A stretch of DNA of 64,000 nt from Alentia gelatinosa (GCA_950022655.1 OX465579.1:137959118-138023117); one strand, 5' to 3'. Numbered from the stretch's first letter, positions 33,575 to 45,297 are shown. Program-made: numbers and translations. The notes: generated by a model from the letters alone, not told the origin.

Positions 33575-35814
33575 CTGAAATTGGAAAGAAAATCTCCATA
33601 TTAATTTGCGTGTGTGTGTGTGTGTGTGTGTTGGGGGGGGGTGTTTGTGTACCATGTTTTTGCTAGAACAAAATCTTAAATTTAGTTATAAAGCCCGACA
33701 AACTCATTTATGAACCATATAATAAATAACTATCATTGAGAACAGGTTTATTTAGAATTCGCACCAAACAATTAGCAGTTGACACTTGGCAACAAGAGAG
33801 ATCAGAGTTTATAAGACCAGCTAACCCTTATCTGGTTACCGCGCACTGTTAGACCGTCTTCACTGCCTAACTGGGTGTTGATGCAGCCGGAGGATTCTCG
33901 TAGACGAAACTACATTACTTAAATAGTGTCTATTTCAATTCAGGGCACCAAAAACAATTTGTTAACAGTTTCCAAATATGCCAGAAAGCCAAGATAACAA
34001 AAAGATTAACAGATACCACCCACATCGATATCTGTAACCTCAATGGCCGACAGGGCCACATGGTACAAAACTATAAAAGGGGAAGCAGTTCTAAACTGCC
34101 AACCACTGCTGCCCACACAGTGTAGACTTAGATCTAGCCATGTTCAAATTAAATTCCATCAACAATAGCTTGGGGCATATTCATAATTTCCAGAAAAACA
34201 GTAATTACTGTTCACCTTTGACAAGTTGGCCTGGGTCGGGGACCAGGGTATGAAGTCCCTGGAAGGTCCTACCTTTTGAGCTATCATAAATAAATTCCTG
34301 GATACAAGGGCCAGAGTTGTACTCTTCATTAAATACAAAAAAAACCCACATGTTTTCTATGTGTCTTTAAATGCCTGTTCCACTAGGCCAACTCCCAGGT
34401 ACACATGGCTGCCGTACGCTGCTATTTTACAGTCGGGCAGATAAAAGCAGTTAGCAGTTTAGATACCGGTTCAGTGGAACAATCCATCTGGTCTTCGGTC
34501 GGGGTCAGCCAGGGGCCGGGTGTATGGCCCATACGCCGGCTGCAGATCGGGTGGGGCAGTTCCACTGCTCTGATAGCTACCCGGTGACTCCGGGGAAAAA
34601 AGCCCCGCGGAGCGCCGTTCAGGATTTCCTTCCCTGGTACCCCAAACACTTTCAATGATACCTCTGGTATCAGCTCTCGAAAGAGATTCCCCACATGCGG
34701 AAATGACACATAAGCACGGCACGTGGGAACAGGGTTTTCTCCCTTGACCTCGACAGAAACATAAAATGGCTGAGAAGCAGTTCAGGTGGTACCCGACATT
34801 GAAGTTAAACCACTATGAATTTACTTTTATATCAGAATAACAAAACTTGTACGCCAGGTACCTATCACTATTTTAAGTTAGTCTTTAAAAGATCACACAA
34901 CTGACCTACAGGGATTACGCATATACTTTGGAATTTCGGATTGGCACATTATTCTGCATAGAACAAATGTTCACCCCCTGAATGGAGGATGAGGGATGGC
35001 TATTTTACCATTAATGTTTCCCCTGTTTGTTACGTTTTGCATGTCACTTTTAACTTGTCCAACAAAATGAGGAATTAGAGTTGCCAGTATAACTCTTTAA
35101 AAGCAAACCCTATCATAAAAATAGAACGCCTTATTAATATCATATCATAATTGATATAGACAGTGAGAATTATAAAATAATATGACTCACAGTAACATAC
35201 AGCAGGCCCATAAGAAACTGCCTAGTCAGACAGCTCCGACCCTCCACTTATGTTTTAGGTGAAACGAAGCAGTTTGGGTCGTAAGCCACAACTAATACAT
35301 ATGGTTATCCTGTGGTGCGTTATGATGTCGACACTGAATAATTGAATCATTGAATGTGTTTAGGCTAGCGAAAAAGCAAGGTAGGTACTTACTAGCACTA
35401 GATCTAGTACTACTAGTACTAGATCTAGAATCTAGTACTAGCAACAATAACAATCCATTGAATTTCGGATAGAGCTATTTCATGAACAATCAAACCCGAT
35501 GTAAACTAGAATTCAAAATTGTTTCATTACAACATAGAGCTCGATCACTATGCAAACGTTGTTGCTAAATCATATCTGCAGCCCCTGATCCTTAATTTTG
35601 AAGTCAAGCTCGTGTAAACCCGACGGTCATAATTCAAAACCACGAAGACGCAAGCACGTCGTCCGTGAATGAACCTCCGTGAATCTTATCAGCCGGACCA
35701 ACCCACTTTAGCCAACAACTATGTGCTGAATCACTTTGAAAAATTAATCAAAGAATTGTATACACGGTACTCTTTCGAAATCGTGTTTACATTGGTTACA
35801 TTGTTAATACCTAC
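33575..35814 (-). other. Probable TOPORS 5' UTR intron
   Basis: Bounded by an ACG|GTAGGTATT donor (35814) and a TTTCAG acceptor (33575). It holds a (GT)n tract and G-run at 33609-33641, and nested CTAGATCTAG/ACTAGT palindromic words at 35391-35441. No coding sequence is supported. Confidence 0.5.
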
Positions 35815-35885
35815 CGTTTCTCTTCTAGAATGAGTTGGCCCCGACGTTGAGAACCTTCCCGTCCATCGTCGGCCATGTTGTAAAA
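35815..35885 (-). other. Probable TOPORS non-coding first exon
   Basis: On the minus strand, CAACATGGCCGACG begins a short upstream ORF of 17 codons that ends in TAG just before a good donor at 35814. Its position, donor and strand fit the first exon of TOPORS, where translation starts in exon 2. The upstream end is not defined. The link is inference without transcript data. Confidence 0.4.
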
Positions 35886-36114
35886 TGGTACACTACCACA
35901 CTGCGCCGCTCAGCTGTCGATGGCTTCTTCGAGTGGTGCAGCAGCGTGCACTGCAACACTTTCATAAGGCACGCTTCAAGCAGATTCTCCGTGGCTGTAT
36001 GGTCCTCAGACTTATTGCATTGCTACAGAGCAATCTAAGGGCATAACTAGACTTGCTCAAGTCTTTGATTATGAACATTCATTAAATGATTAAAGAAAAT
36101 CGGAATACGTGGTG

Positions 36115-36171
36115 ACGAAATAAATTTCGTCCCAGACGAAATATATTTCGTGGTGACGAAATAAATTTCGT
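36115..36171. repeat. Three tandem 16-bp palindromes
   Basis: ACGAAATAAATTTCGT at 36115-36130, ACGAAATATATTTCGT at 36136-36151 and ACGAAATAAATTTCGT at 36156-36171, at 21- and 20-bp spacing. A related palindrome lies at 36284-36309 (AATGTATTTCGT, GA, ACGAAATACATT). Confidence 0.85.
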
Positions 36172-36542
36172 ACGAGAAGAAATAATTTGCGGATAAATAA
36201 ATTTGGAGTTGTTCTAATATTGGATTTTTTTTTTTTTTTTTTGGTAGAATAAAATTATGAAGGGTGTGAAATATACGTTTCGTAATGTATTTCGTGAACG
36301 AAATACATTCCGTAGGACGAAAGGTATACTGTATTAGCCTACTATATACCGGTGCACGAATGTCTCACTTTTACGCAATAGGAGAAAAGATACCGTTCGG
36401 CCGCACCATGGCGTAAAATATTTTTACGCCACACTGTACCACGTGATCTGTTGACATTTTATTTCGGAGGTTGAAATAGGTTGATAACTTAAGTACATAA
36501 ATGGCATTTTAATCGAATTTCGGCATAGGCCTATAGTAATAA

Positions 36543-36681
36543 AAAGACATAGTGTGTCTGAATTCCATCTGTTCCTCGATATTTTGATCAAAAATACTCA
36601 CCTCATTCTTCGAATTCGGTGAGTATTTTTGATCAAAATATCTCCGAACAGATTCCATTCAGTCACACTAACCATGTCTTT
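36543..36681. repeat. Long inverted repeat (hairpin element)
   Basis: The core arms 36578-36602 and 36618-36642 pair exactly over about 25 bp, including the GATATTTTGATC word. Imperfect pairing continues outward to AAAGACAT/ATGTCTTT. It is probably a foldback MITE. Confidence 0.75.
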
Positions 36682-36810
36682 CTATATTACGAAAAGTTAG
36701 ACGAAATGGGTTTGTCCAGAACGGCGCCCCATATGTCCACTCTGACCAGAATCTCCTGGCGTTTCTTCTGCGTATTTGAATTGTTGGAGACCACGTATTA
36801 GCTACGGATT

Positions 36811-37048
36811 TGGAACGTATTTGTTTGTTTTTCTTTAACGTTTTAGTACGCTTCTCAATGTTCATCAACGTTCACCAACGCTTATCTACGCTTCTGTACG
36901 CATTGTGGCGTTCTTCGGCGCATTCCCACTTTCCTCTACGCATCTCCGCGTATTGCGGCGTTTGGCGGCGTATTTTGAGATTCCAAAATGCGTAGAAGAA
37001 CGTAGACGTGCGTAGACGAAAAACGCCGTTTTTTACGCCAGTGTGACT
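36811..37048. repeat. ACGC-motif array ending in a GGCGTAAAAAACGGCG terminus
   Basis: TACGC, AACGC, GGCG and GACG words recur roughly every 8-12 bp. The right end on the minus strand reads CACTGGCGTAAAAAACGGCG, like a DNA-transposon terminus. A palindrome GGCGTAAAATATTTTTACGCC-like (36413-36433) lies to the left with an adjacent CACACTG. Confidence 0.5.
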
Positions 37049-37283
37049 CTAGTCAGACATAGTTCGACTCTGTTCGTTCCTCCTCTGTGGGAGTGAAGCT
37101 AGCGGACACAGTGTTGTGCTATGTATAACTAGTGTGACTGGGGCATCAGTAACCCTATACCTCCCTCTATCCCTACCCCTCCCCTCCTCCAGTTCCCTGC
37201 CTGTCTGTGTTGTCATAGCAATTTATTACCCACCTGATACAGAGTCTCCATACTAAGCCTATGGAGATTACAGATCGCTACTG

Positions 37284-37311
37284 AGGAGGATACGGAGCTC
37301 CGTACCCTCCT
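37284..37311. repeat. Short palindrome
   Basis: AGGAGGATACGGAG is followed at once by CTCCGTACCCTCCT: 14-bp arms with one mismatch and no loop. Confidence 0.7.
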
Positions 37312-37436
37312 AGGAGAATACGGATTTTTGAGATGAAAGTAGTCCCAAACATAACTTCTTAATTACGTTGAAAAATTTTCTAACGATCATATTTATTGCT
37401 TAAATCTAAAAATAAGTGAGTAATAAATACAACATT

Positions 37437-37567
37437 ACCATAATTTCGATCTGTGTGGCCGTATTCTCCTTGTAGTTGACGCTACGCAATACTCCTCGCT
37501 ATCGCTCGGAGTATTACTACGCGTCAACTACGCGGAGAATACGGCCACTCAGATCGAAACCATGGTA
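37437..37567. repeat. Long inverted repeat abutting a MITE
   Basis: Arms of about 60 bp pair GTGGCCGTATTCTCC with GGAGAATACGGCCAC and GTAGTTGACG with CGTCAACTAC around a loop of about 12 bp. The outer ends (TTACCAT.ATTTCGATC) also match. It ends 3 bp before the family A MITE. Confidence 0.8.
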
Positions 37568-37570
37568 TTA

Positions 37571-37726
37571 TCCTACCCCTAATATAAAATCCCATAGGCT
37601 TAACATTGAGATTCCGTATGCCACGCTGACTGACATACGGACGTTTGTATGCTACTAGGGGCATACAGAATTTTGATGATTTTCATTCATGATTTTGATA
37701 TTAAAATGTTGTAGAGAGGGGTAAGA
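37571..37726 (+). mobile_element. TA-flanked MITE family A, copy 3
   Basis: TCCTACCCCTAATATAAAAT at the left and GGGGTAAGA at the right with TA flanks. It closely matches copy 1 at 4642-4784 through CATAGGCTTAACATTG and the GTATGCCA words. Confidence 0.75.
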
Positions 37727-37752
37727 TAAAATCAAAACCTGATTCGTTTCAA

Positions 37753-37858
37753 TCTTGGCTCCCGTATGCCACTCCTGAGTTTGGTTCCGGATACCACTCG
37801 GCTCCGCCTCGTGATATCACTACGCCAAACTCCAGTCGTGGCATACGGGAGCCAAGAC
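37753..37858. repeat. Inverted repeat with perfect 20-bp arms
   Basis: TCTTGGCTCCCGTATGCCAC at 37753-37772 is exactly complemented at 37839-37858. Weaker inner pairing includes GAGTTTGG/CCAAACTC. Confidence 0.85.
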
Positions 37859-38539
37859 TAAAACTCATCCAGTTATACGATAATATTGTGTATATATTTC
37901 GCCTACTCCTGACTACCGGTATGTCCCGATTGAGATCAAAGTGAGAGGGGATCAATTTCCAAGCAGATATCCTGACTAGTAGCCAGACCTCTGCTTGGGG
38001 AGTGTGGTGCAAAATCGCGCCAGTCTACACGGCCGATTACGGATGAGACCAGTCCCTGTGTCACTCAGAAGGGGTGGAGGGGTAGGATACAGGGACTGAG
38101 GCCAGTCTAGGGCACATCCTACAATTCATAGTGGCGCCACCTGGTAGTTTTTAAATATTCTCAAATATCAGTTAAATCTGGTTCTTTTTGATTCATTCTA
38201 AATGAGTGAATTTAGCGTTTTGTACAGACTATCCACTCTTAATAAGTAAAACATACGAATTTACATTTGCTTGATTTACCTAAGAGATATACTGAAAAAT
38301 ATGTTTTTTTCTCGAATTCTTTTAAGAACGAGGACAATGAACTATGCATTTAAAAACTTAAATGTGTAGTACCATGTACTATATTCTGTGAAAGTTCAAG
38401 GAACATGACATAGATTTTACTATGTAAAAAAAACTTTTTTTGAATTTCTCAATTCACCTACCAGAATCTATAGTTAAATCCAACCAGCAACGAGGTATAA
38501 CTTTAGGGATAATGAACTATTAATTAAATGTTAATTAAT

Positions 38540-39236
38540 ATCAGGTATGTCTATAATAGTAGTCTTAATATCATTTACATACAAAAGGTATATGGTAGGG
38601 CCTAAAACAGAGCCCTGTGGGGCACTGCAGACAACCCGATCCCCCCCACCCCCACCCCCCCCCCCCCCCGAAATCTTCCCATTAGCTTTGGTTGGTTGAT
38701 GTCGTTCATCTAAATATTTCGAGATTGTTTCCCCTTATTTCGTAAGCTTCAAGTCTTTTTTATTAGGATCGAATGGTCTACGGTGTCGAAAGCCTTCTTA
38801 ATGTCTATAAAAATTGCTGAAGTTACTAAACCAATATTTATGTCTTTAAAGAGATCATGTGTAGAATTTGAGAGTGTGTCAATAGTGGATAGGGCTTTTC
38901 TAAAACCACCTTGAGCATTTGTGATAATATCATTATGGTCCAAGTGTTGCAGTAATTGTTCATTAACCAGTTTTTTTAACAGTTTCCCCAAGAGGGGTAT
39001 CACTGATATTGGTCTCTAGTTGGCACAGAAATGTGTATCACCTGATTTAAAAATGGGAGACAGTGGCTCTCTTCCAACTTTCTGGAATTTGTTTTGTTTT
39101 GAGTATATTGTTGAAAAGAATCAGGATTTGTGGGTAAATATTCAGTAGAACTGGCTTTAGTATTTTGATTGGTATATCTGGGAAGCCTGAGGGTTTTGAT
39201 AGTTTGATTTCTCTAATGTTTTCCATCTCTTAGGGA
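38540..39236 (-). pseudogene. LINE RT fingers/palm fragment, inverted 5' part of a twin-primed copy
   Basis: Minus-strand translation runs from a KPSGFPDIPIKILK block through PESWKR, the QGGFRKALST block, IDIKKAFDTVDH (motif A) and, after a C-run that breaks the frame, APQGSVLGP...YVNDI (motif B). It stops near 38540, before the YADD motif. There are internal stops and a frameshift. The next LINE segment, in the opposite orientation, begins at 39240. Confidence 0.75.
38636..38669. repeat. C-tract within the LINE fragment
   Basis: Runs of C with single A interruptions; G-quadruplex potential on the minus strand. Confidence 0.6.
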
Positions 39237-39239
39237 AGA

Positions 39240-39836
39240 GTGTTCTCCTTTAAATACTTGGGTGTTACCTTGGACCCCCAGCTTACCATGACGAAACATA
39301 TCAAAGCTAATATTAGTCTAGTCTCTCATAAGGTGTATCTCCTGTCGAAAATACGTAAGTATTTGGATGTGCATACTGCGTTATGCATATACAAATCTAT
39401 AATTTGTCCATACCTCGACTACGGAGACATCCTTTACAGGTCATCTTCGGTCACACGGCTTCGTAAGTTACAATCCCTCCAAAATAAAGCGCTAAGAGTG
39501 GTATCCAAGGCTAACAATGCAGTAAACTACATTGATTTACACAAAAATCTCAAAATGCCACTACTCTCTGATAGAAGGAGGAGTCACCTTCTTAACTATA
39601 TGTATGAGCAACAATCAGATAATTCTTTGGTTGATCGTCAAACGAGGCTAACTCGCTCAACTGATGCTTGTAAATTTAAGGTAATTTTTCCGAAAATTGA
39701 AAGGTATAAATCTAGCACACTCTATAGAGGTGCGATTGCTTGGAACAGTCTTGATGCCAATATACGTCAAATTGACAACTTTAAAAAGTTTAAAACACGT
39801 CAGAAGAATCAAGCAGCCAATGCCATTTATGACTAA
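39240..39836 (+). pseudogene. LINE RT thumb and C-terminus, 3' part of the same twin-primed copy
   Basis: An open frame of 198 codons that begins inside the RT at FKYLGVTLDPQLT, then carries a CPYLDYGDILY block, LQNKALRVV and the C-terminal AIAWNSLD motif of CR1/Jockey-like ORF2. In the element's own order this follows the palm, with about 90 residues missing between the end of the inverted piece (38540) and its start. A 3' UTR-like AT-rich stretch follows to about 40250. The frame is open but is not a gene by itself. Confidence 0.8.
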
Positions 39837-40606
39837 TTTCCTACCTCTCTTTTAAATTTTTGATCCTATCTCTTAATTAAGCTATAACCTTACATAGTGT
39901 ATTTGGTCAATGCCCATTTTTGTAAATCATTTCTGGACACCATTGGACCCCCTCACTGTTCCTCTCACCTTTTATCTTCACCATATTGCAGACCTGGTTA
40001 TGGAATGTATGACACTGTGAAGTTGTTTTGGTTGTATACTGTGATAAAGTTGTAGCTGTGTTAGCAAAAAAAGTATCTTTTTCAAAAAGTTGGCTCCTGG
40101 AGTTTGGACTGTCTTACTGGGAAACTTGTTTGGTGGACTCACCCAACGAAATTTTAATTTTTCCCAAACAAACTGAAGGTTGGAATCTCAATCCATTACA
40201 GGAATCGCGAATTCCAAAGGAACTCTCTATATAAGTGACATTTATTATGCTTTTTTTTCTAAGAATAACCTTGTGCCAAGCATGGGTATAGGGTCAAGAA
40301 ATACCTTTTTTTTGTAAATAGTCTTTATTGCATTCGATTTATACAACCGTTCTTCCTAGCAATAGTTGACAGCGATGATGGTAATACATAATACAACAGA
40401 ACTCAACATGATGGTATATACAATGAGACGCCTTGGTTGGGTATAACTCTAAACTGTCTTGAAGAATGAAAATATGATACATCTTTCAAAAACTTCCCTT
40501 TCAGCATGTTTACACAATATATAACAAAGTAACTTAAACCTAAATGCGTAATTTCCTTCTATATATATATACACACCCATAGTAAGTACTTATTAGTTTG
40601 TTACAA

Positions 40607-43491
40607 TTACTCTGTTATCTTTTTAATGACTTCTCGTTTAAATTGCTTCTTTGAGGCTGTAAGTTGAGCTTCTATGGATAGGGAATTCCATATTCCGATA
40701 CCGTGGTAGACACTAGACTTCTTGATTTTGTCCTTTTTTGGTCTGGGCAGGTAGATGTTTTTCTTGGCTGCATTCCGTGTTTGTGGTCCAGTTGCTTCAT
40801 TACTGTTGTTCTTCATCTGTATCGCATTGATTTTGAATAAAGATCTTATTATACCCAATAGCAACACCTTTCTTCTTGTTTCTGGACATTGTACCTTGCA
40901 TTTACTTAACAGGTCAGGGGTGCTGATGTATCTTTCCCCGTTATATGCCTCCCTCCCGAGTCCGATCCTTAAACCCCTATATATACCCTTATTTACTTTG
41001 TCTTTAACTGATAATTCAGAACCTTCTAAAAGAAACGAGCAATGATCCGCCACGGGTAACAAGCAGGTGCGCACGATTTTTAAAGCGCTTTCATTATTTA
41101 GAAATTTCCTCAGCCGTCTAAATATTTCACATTTATTTTGAATCATCCCCAATAATTTATCTCCATGTTTATTAAATTTTAACTCACTATCCACTAATGC
41201 TCCTAGATAATTCATTTCGTCACACCAAGCTATTTGATTCCCATTTATCAAAACATTACCCCTTAGTTCCTTTTTTATCTTTGCCTTTGGACCGTGGTAG
41301 ACCATTCTGGTTTTCTTCATATTCATAGACAGCTTGTTTGCTGTGTACCATTTATAAAGTTTCATTACAACATTCTCAACACCTTTTTCGGTATCTTCTA
41401 CGCTTTTCCCTCTAACTAGCACAACCAGATCATCAGCATACATAATATTTACATATTCCTTGATACTGTTAGGTAGATCGTTGATATATACTAGAAATAG
41501 CAAAGGGCCCAGTATGGAACCCTGTGGTACTCCTAGCATTATATCTTCACGTTTTGAGCACACTCCGTTGTACTTCGTAAAACAAGATCTTCCAGTAAGA
41601 TAGCTTTCAAACCACTTTAACAGTGAAGGTCCCACACCTGCATCGGAGAGTTTTTCGAGCAAAATACGATGGTTGACACAGTCAAAAGCCTTTTTAATGT
41701 CAATATAAAGCGCTATTGTAATATAACCATCATTCTCCCCCTCTAATAAATTTTGAACTAATTTAAAGACTGCGCCCCCCGTACTTCGTTTCTTACGGAA
41801 ACCGAACTGATTTTCATAAAAAAGTTTGAATTTTCCAGGTAATTATATAGTTGTGTATGAACAAATCTTTCGAGAATTTTTCCCGGTGCTGGCAAGACGC
41901 AAACAGGCCGCCAATTCGTGATCTTACTCAGATCGCCCTTTTTGGGAAGAGGTGAGATTCTCCCCTCTTTCCACAGTCCGGGAAAAACTCCATATATTAA
42001 ACTCCGATGCAAGAGGCCAGTCAACTGCTCCTTACATGCTACAAGATTGTTTTTCAGCAGCGAGCATCTGACCGATTCAATACCCGACGACTTCTCTTCA
42101 TCTATTCGTAGAATCTCTTTCGCCACCTCTGCGATCCCAATTTTTTCTAAATCAATCTCAAATTTTTCATACCCTAATCTAATATTAGTACCCCTTATAA
42201 TTGTTTTGTCTAGTGTTTTATCCAACTCCTCCCCGATATTACAAAAAAAGTGATTAATAAAGTTTGGGCAGTCCGCCATGGCTATTTCCTTATCATCCTC
42301 ATCCTTGAAAGTGTTAATAGTGTGGTTTCCAGTTGGTTTAATAAGTTTGTTTATCTCCTTCCAATACCTTTTAGGATTCCCCGAGTACAGCAATAGTTTT
42401 TCATTTATGCTATTTTTTCTGAATTCGACTAGTTTTTTGTGTATATTCTTTTTTAAATCTCTGAGCGTTGCTACCATCTCATTCCGCGTTTCCAAAGGAA
42501 GGGAATTTTTCCGTAATAACTTTCGACATAATCTTCGTTTTAATCTAATTTTCTTTTCTATGTCAGGTGGTAGAGGTGTACATTCAACTCTCGCTCGAGT
42601 ATGCCTTGGTTTTAGAGGGGCATTCTCGTCTAAGTAATCGGTCAGAGCCCGCTGCCAGGCATCCCATATATCATCAACCACATCTCTCCTTCTTGGAATA
42701 TTATCAATCTTCATTTTTACCTCATCATCTAAAGATTCCTGTAAAACCCTGGAGTAATTCCTAACCTTGAATTTAGTCCTTTCATACGATATTTTTTTCT
42801 TCTTCTTAAGTGCGAATACCACCAGATGATCGCTGTAATAAATGTCCAGAGTCCCAGAGCACTGTACGTAAGATGCATTAGTTATAATGGTGTCAATACT
42901 TGTACTGTTCCCTATATTTGGTCAAGTAACAGTGGTGATCAATCTTTTCAAACTATTCTTTCTTAAGATATACATTAACTCTTTGTTTCTTGGTTCGTTT
43001 CTTTTTCTAGCATCTAAATTTATGTCACCCATAATCCAAATCTCTGTTTTACTAAACCTTTTGTCTTTGCAGATGTTATCAATATACATTTTAAAGAAAT
43101 CAATATTGTAGCCGGGTAATCTATGTACATTCACTATTGTTGTTACTCGATGACCTGGTCGATTTATTTTTATCACTATAGATTCTAACTTCTTATTCAT
43201 TACACAACTGTCATCTATCAACTCTATAAACCTGGACCATTTTTGATGGACGTAAATGCCAACACCACCTCCCTTATCCGTAACTCGGTCTTGTCTGATA
43301 AATCTAAAATTAGGAACATCAACATAATTCGTTGATATGTTACTTTTTAATAGCGTTTCTGAAATTCCTAACACATCAAAATCTTCTAAGTACCGTTTTA
43401 TATAATCCACTTTACTAAACAGGCTATGTATATTCCAGTGTCCTATCTTGAATCCTTTTTTACTCTTAATTGAATTTACATTATGCGTCAT
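40607..43491 (-). pseudogene. LINE ORF: AP endonuclease and reverse transcriptase, lightly broken
   Basis: The ORF starts at ATG 43491. The endonuclease part shows ISET, GGGVGIYV, MGDINLD, SIDTIITN and SDH motifs. A TGA at 42924-42922 sits where the frame otherwise runs straight on, probably a decayed CGA. The frame continues to about 41820, through the linker and RT fingers (WRPVCVLPAPGKILE). A one-base shift in a T-run near 41820 moves to the frame that carries the AFDCVNH, GVPQGSILGP, YADD and NYLGALVD motifs and ends at 40607. About 960 residues when the two breaks are ignored. Function: nicks the target and copies element RNA. Only two lesions imply a young copy. Confidence 0.85.
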
Positions 43492-44607
43492 GACTTAAAT
43501 CTTTCTTTTAACAATACAGCGTGATACATGTATGCTTGGGTGTATACAATTAAGGAAATCACTAATACATAAATAACAAGAAAATAAACATGTAAAGCTA
43601 TATATAGATGATTGTACTCGTGGACAAACGGGTCAGTGAGTACTGAAGATAGTCGTTCATAGGTTGTTGAAATACTGACCATCCTAAACATTTTCTTGAG
43701 ATAGAAGAAATAGCTCCACCAAACACTTTTACATCTAAATTATGTTCCTCGAAGTTATATTCAACATTTTACAAAACATGAAATGCAATATTCAAACTGC
43801 CAATTTTTTTAGATAACATCTGCAAAGATTAATTATCTTCCCACTGAATAAGACTGACACAATCGTATTAATATAATAATACATAATACATAATACATAA
43901 TATACCCTATCATTTTTTAGTATAATCATTCAAAGTATGCTAATCCCTTGACATCCAGTATGGAACGCCTTTCGATATGCTTTCATGATTTTCTGGATTC
44001 TTCCTACATTAACAATATTAGTTTCTTACCATAATTACGTTCGTAACCAAGCTCGGCAGATGATATTCCTGATATTAAAGCAATGTATAAAAATACGGTA
44101 GCGTTTTATATCTTTATCAGTAAGTGGGTCCTGTATGGAGTCCAAGCTATATTATAGTACTTTCTAGATCTTAGTCAAACGTGTGTATTTTCCAATACAC
44201 AGTCCCATAATTGAACATATGTCTTTTCCAATAGCTACGTATACATACATATCTCAAAACGATAATTATCATCAACGACTCTGTAGCTGACCCAGTTTGG
44301 TGTCAGTGCTTAACTCTAGTAGAGGTAGATGTAACAGTTACTCTATCATAGTAATATGTTTTGTTCTTATGTTTACACAATATCATACTATCAGTGTTCA
44401 AGTCCCTGTATGGTGACACAGTACTACTATACTGTAAGTAGTCAATATATCAATTATCAGATAGTCATATCTAGGTGAGCATCCTGTATGGAATACTCGC
44501 CTTGTTCGTATATAAGCACATCCGAGGGGGTATGACCCAGTATGGAGTCAGTACTTATATGGAGTAGTCCTTATACCTTCACCCAGTATGGAATGTAGGT
44601 CTTTCGA
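43492..44607 (-). other. Spacer between the esterase and endonuclease ORFs of the LINE
   Basis: No ORF of note. A word (C)C(A/T)GTATGG, usually followed by A, recurs at about 43955, 44131, 44405, 44483, 44537 and 44582. It may hold an internal promoter or a translation re-start region, or it may be a secondary insertion. Confidence 0.4.
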
Positions 44608-45261
44608 TTACTTATGAATTCCGTTGTGCTCGTTCTTGATGTACGCCTTTATGATCTCGTTCGCAATACTTCTAAGTGCTTTTGCGGTAGGATGAACACC
44701 GTCCCACAGTCTTTCGTATCTTGGTAGCTTTCTACCGCCGTTGTTCTTGGGTTGGATCGCGTGGTCCAGGCGGGGAGTGATTTTGTTTCCTGATTTATTC
44801 AGAGTATCAATCTCTTTGTTGAGTACGATCGTGGCTTGATAAATCTTGTGTTGGTGGTCGGTCATCTCAGGAAAGGGGATCCCTTTGTTGGCCAATATGA
44901 GGGATAGAGAATACACAGAGCAGATGATTATCTCGCAGTCAGGACGTATCTCCTCAATCTTCGCTAAAAGATACTGGTAATCCGACAATATTTTGGTCAC
45001 GATTTTTCCTTCTTGCGTTAGGGTTGAGGCTTTCACAAGCCCAGTGGACGAGTCAATGCTGGTTATATCGTTAATACCCGCCGATAGGTAAATCGTTTTA
45101 ACACTTAGGTCCTTTTCGACTATGTCATACAGATCACTACAAATCCTTTCTAGCCTAGCACCAGGGATGCATATATTGGCCTTGAGTTTGGGGAGTGAAC
45201 TGCCCAGATGTTCCTCGATTCCACGCACTCTGGAATCACCAATAACCAGTAGATTCGACAT
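44608..45261 (-). CDS. LINE-encoded SGNH/GDSL esterase-like protein
   Basis: An intact ORF of 217 codons from ATG 45261. It has the SGNH hydrolase blocks: GDSR near the N-terminus (nucleophile Ser in block I), GARLE (block II region), AGIND (GxND, block III) and DGVHPT (Asp and His of block V). Family members hydrolyse esters. In CR1-type LINEs an esterase domain normally forms part of ORF1 and is thought to act on lipid or membrane during retrotransposition. Here it is a separate ORF starting 36 nt after the stop of the NADAR ORF, so re-initiation or a bicistronic mechanism is likely. No signal peptide is visible. Confidence 0.85.
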   Translation of the reverse strand: MSNLLVIGDSRVRGIEEHLGSSLPKLKANICIPGARLERICSDLYDIVEKDLSVKTIYLSAGINDITSIDSSTGLVKASTLTQEGKIVTKILSDYQYLLAKIEEIRPDCEIIICSVYSLSLILANKGIPFPEMTDHQHKIYQATIVLNKEIDTLNKSGNKITPRLDHAIQPKNNGGRKLPRYERLWDGVHPTAKALRSIANEIIKAYIKNEHNGIHK

Positions 45262-45297
45262 TTTCGGTTATGTTCTTTGTACGAAGATTCTCACTCT

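Noticed and set aside
33556..33655. TOPORS start at 33655
   Set aside because: The sequence contains a GT microsatellite and a splice acceptor (TTTCAG at 33575), so it is intron.
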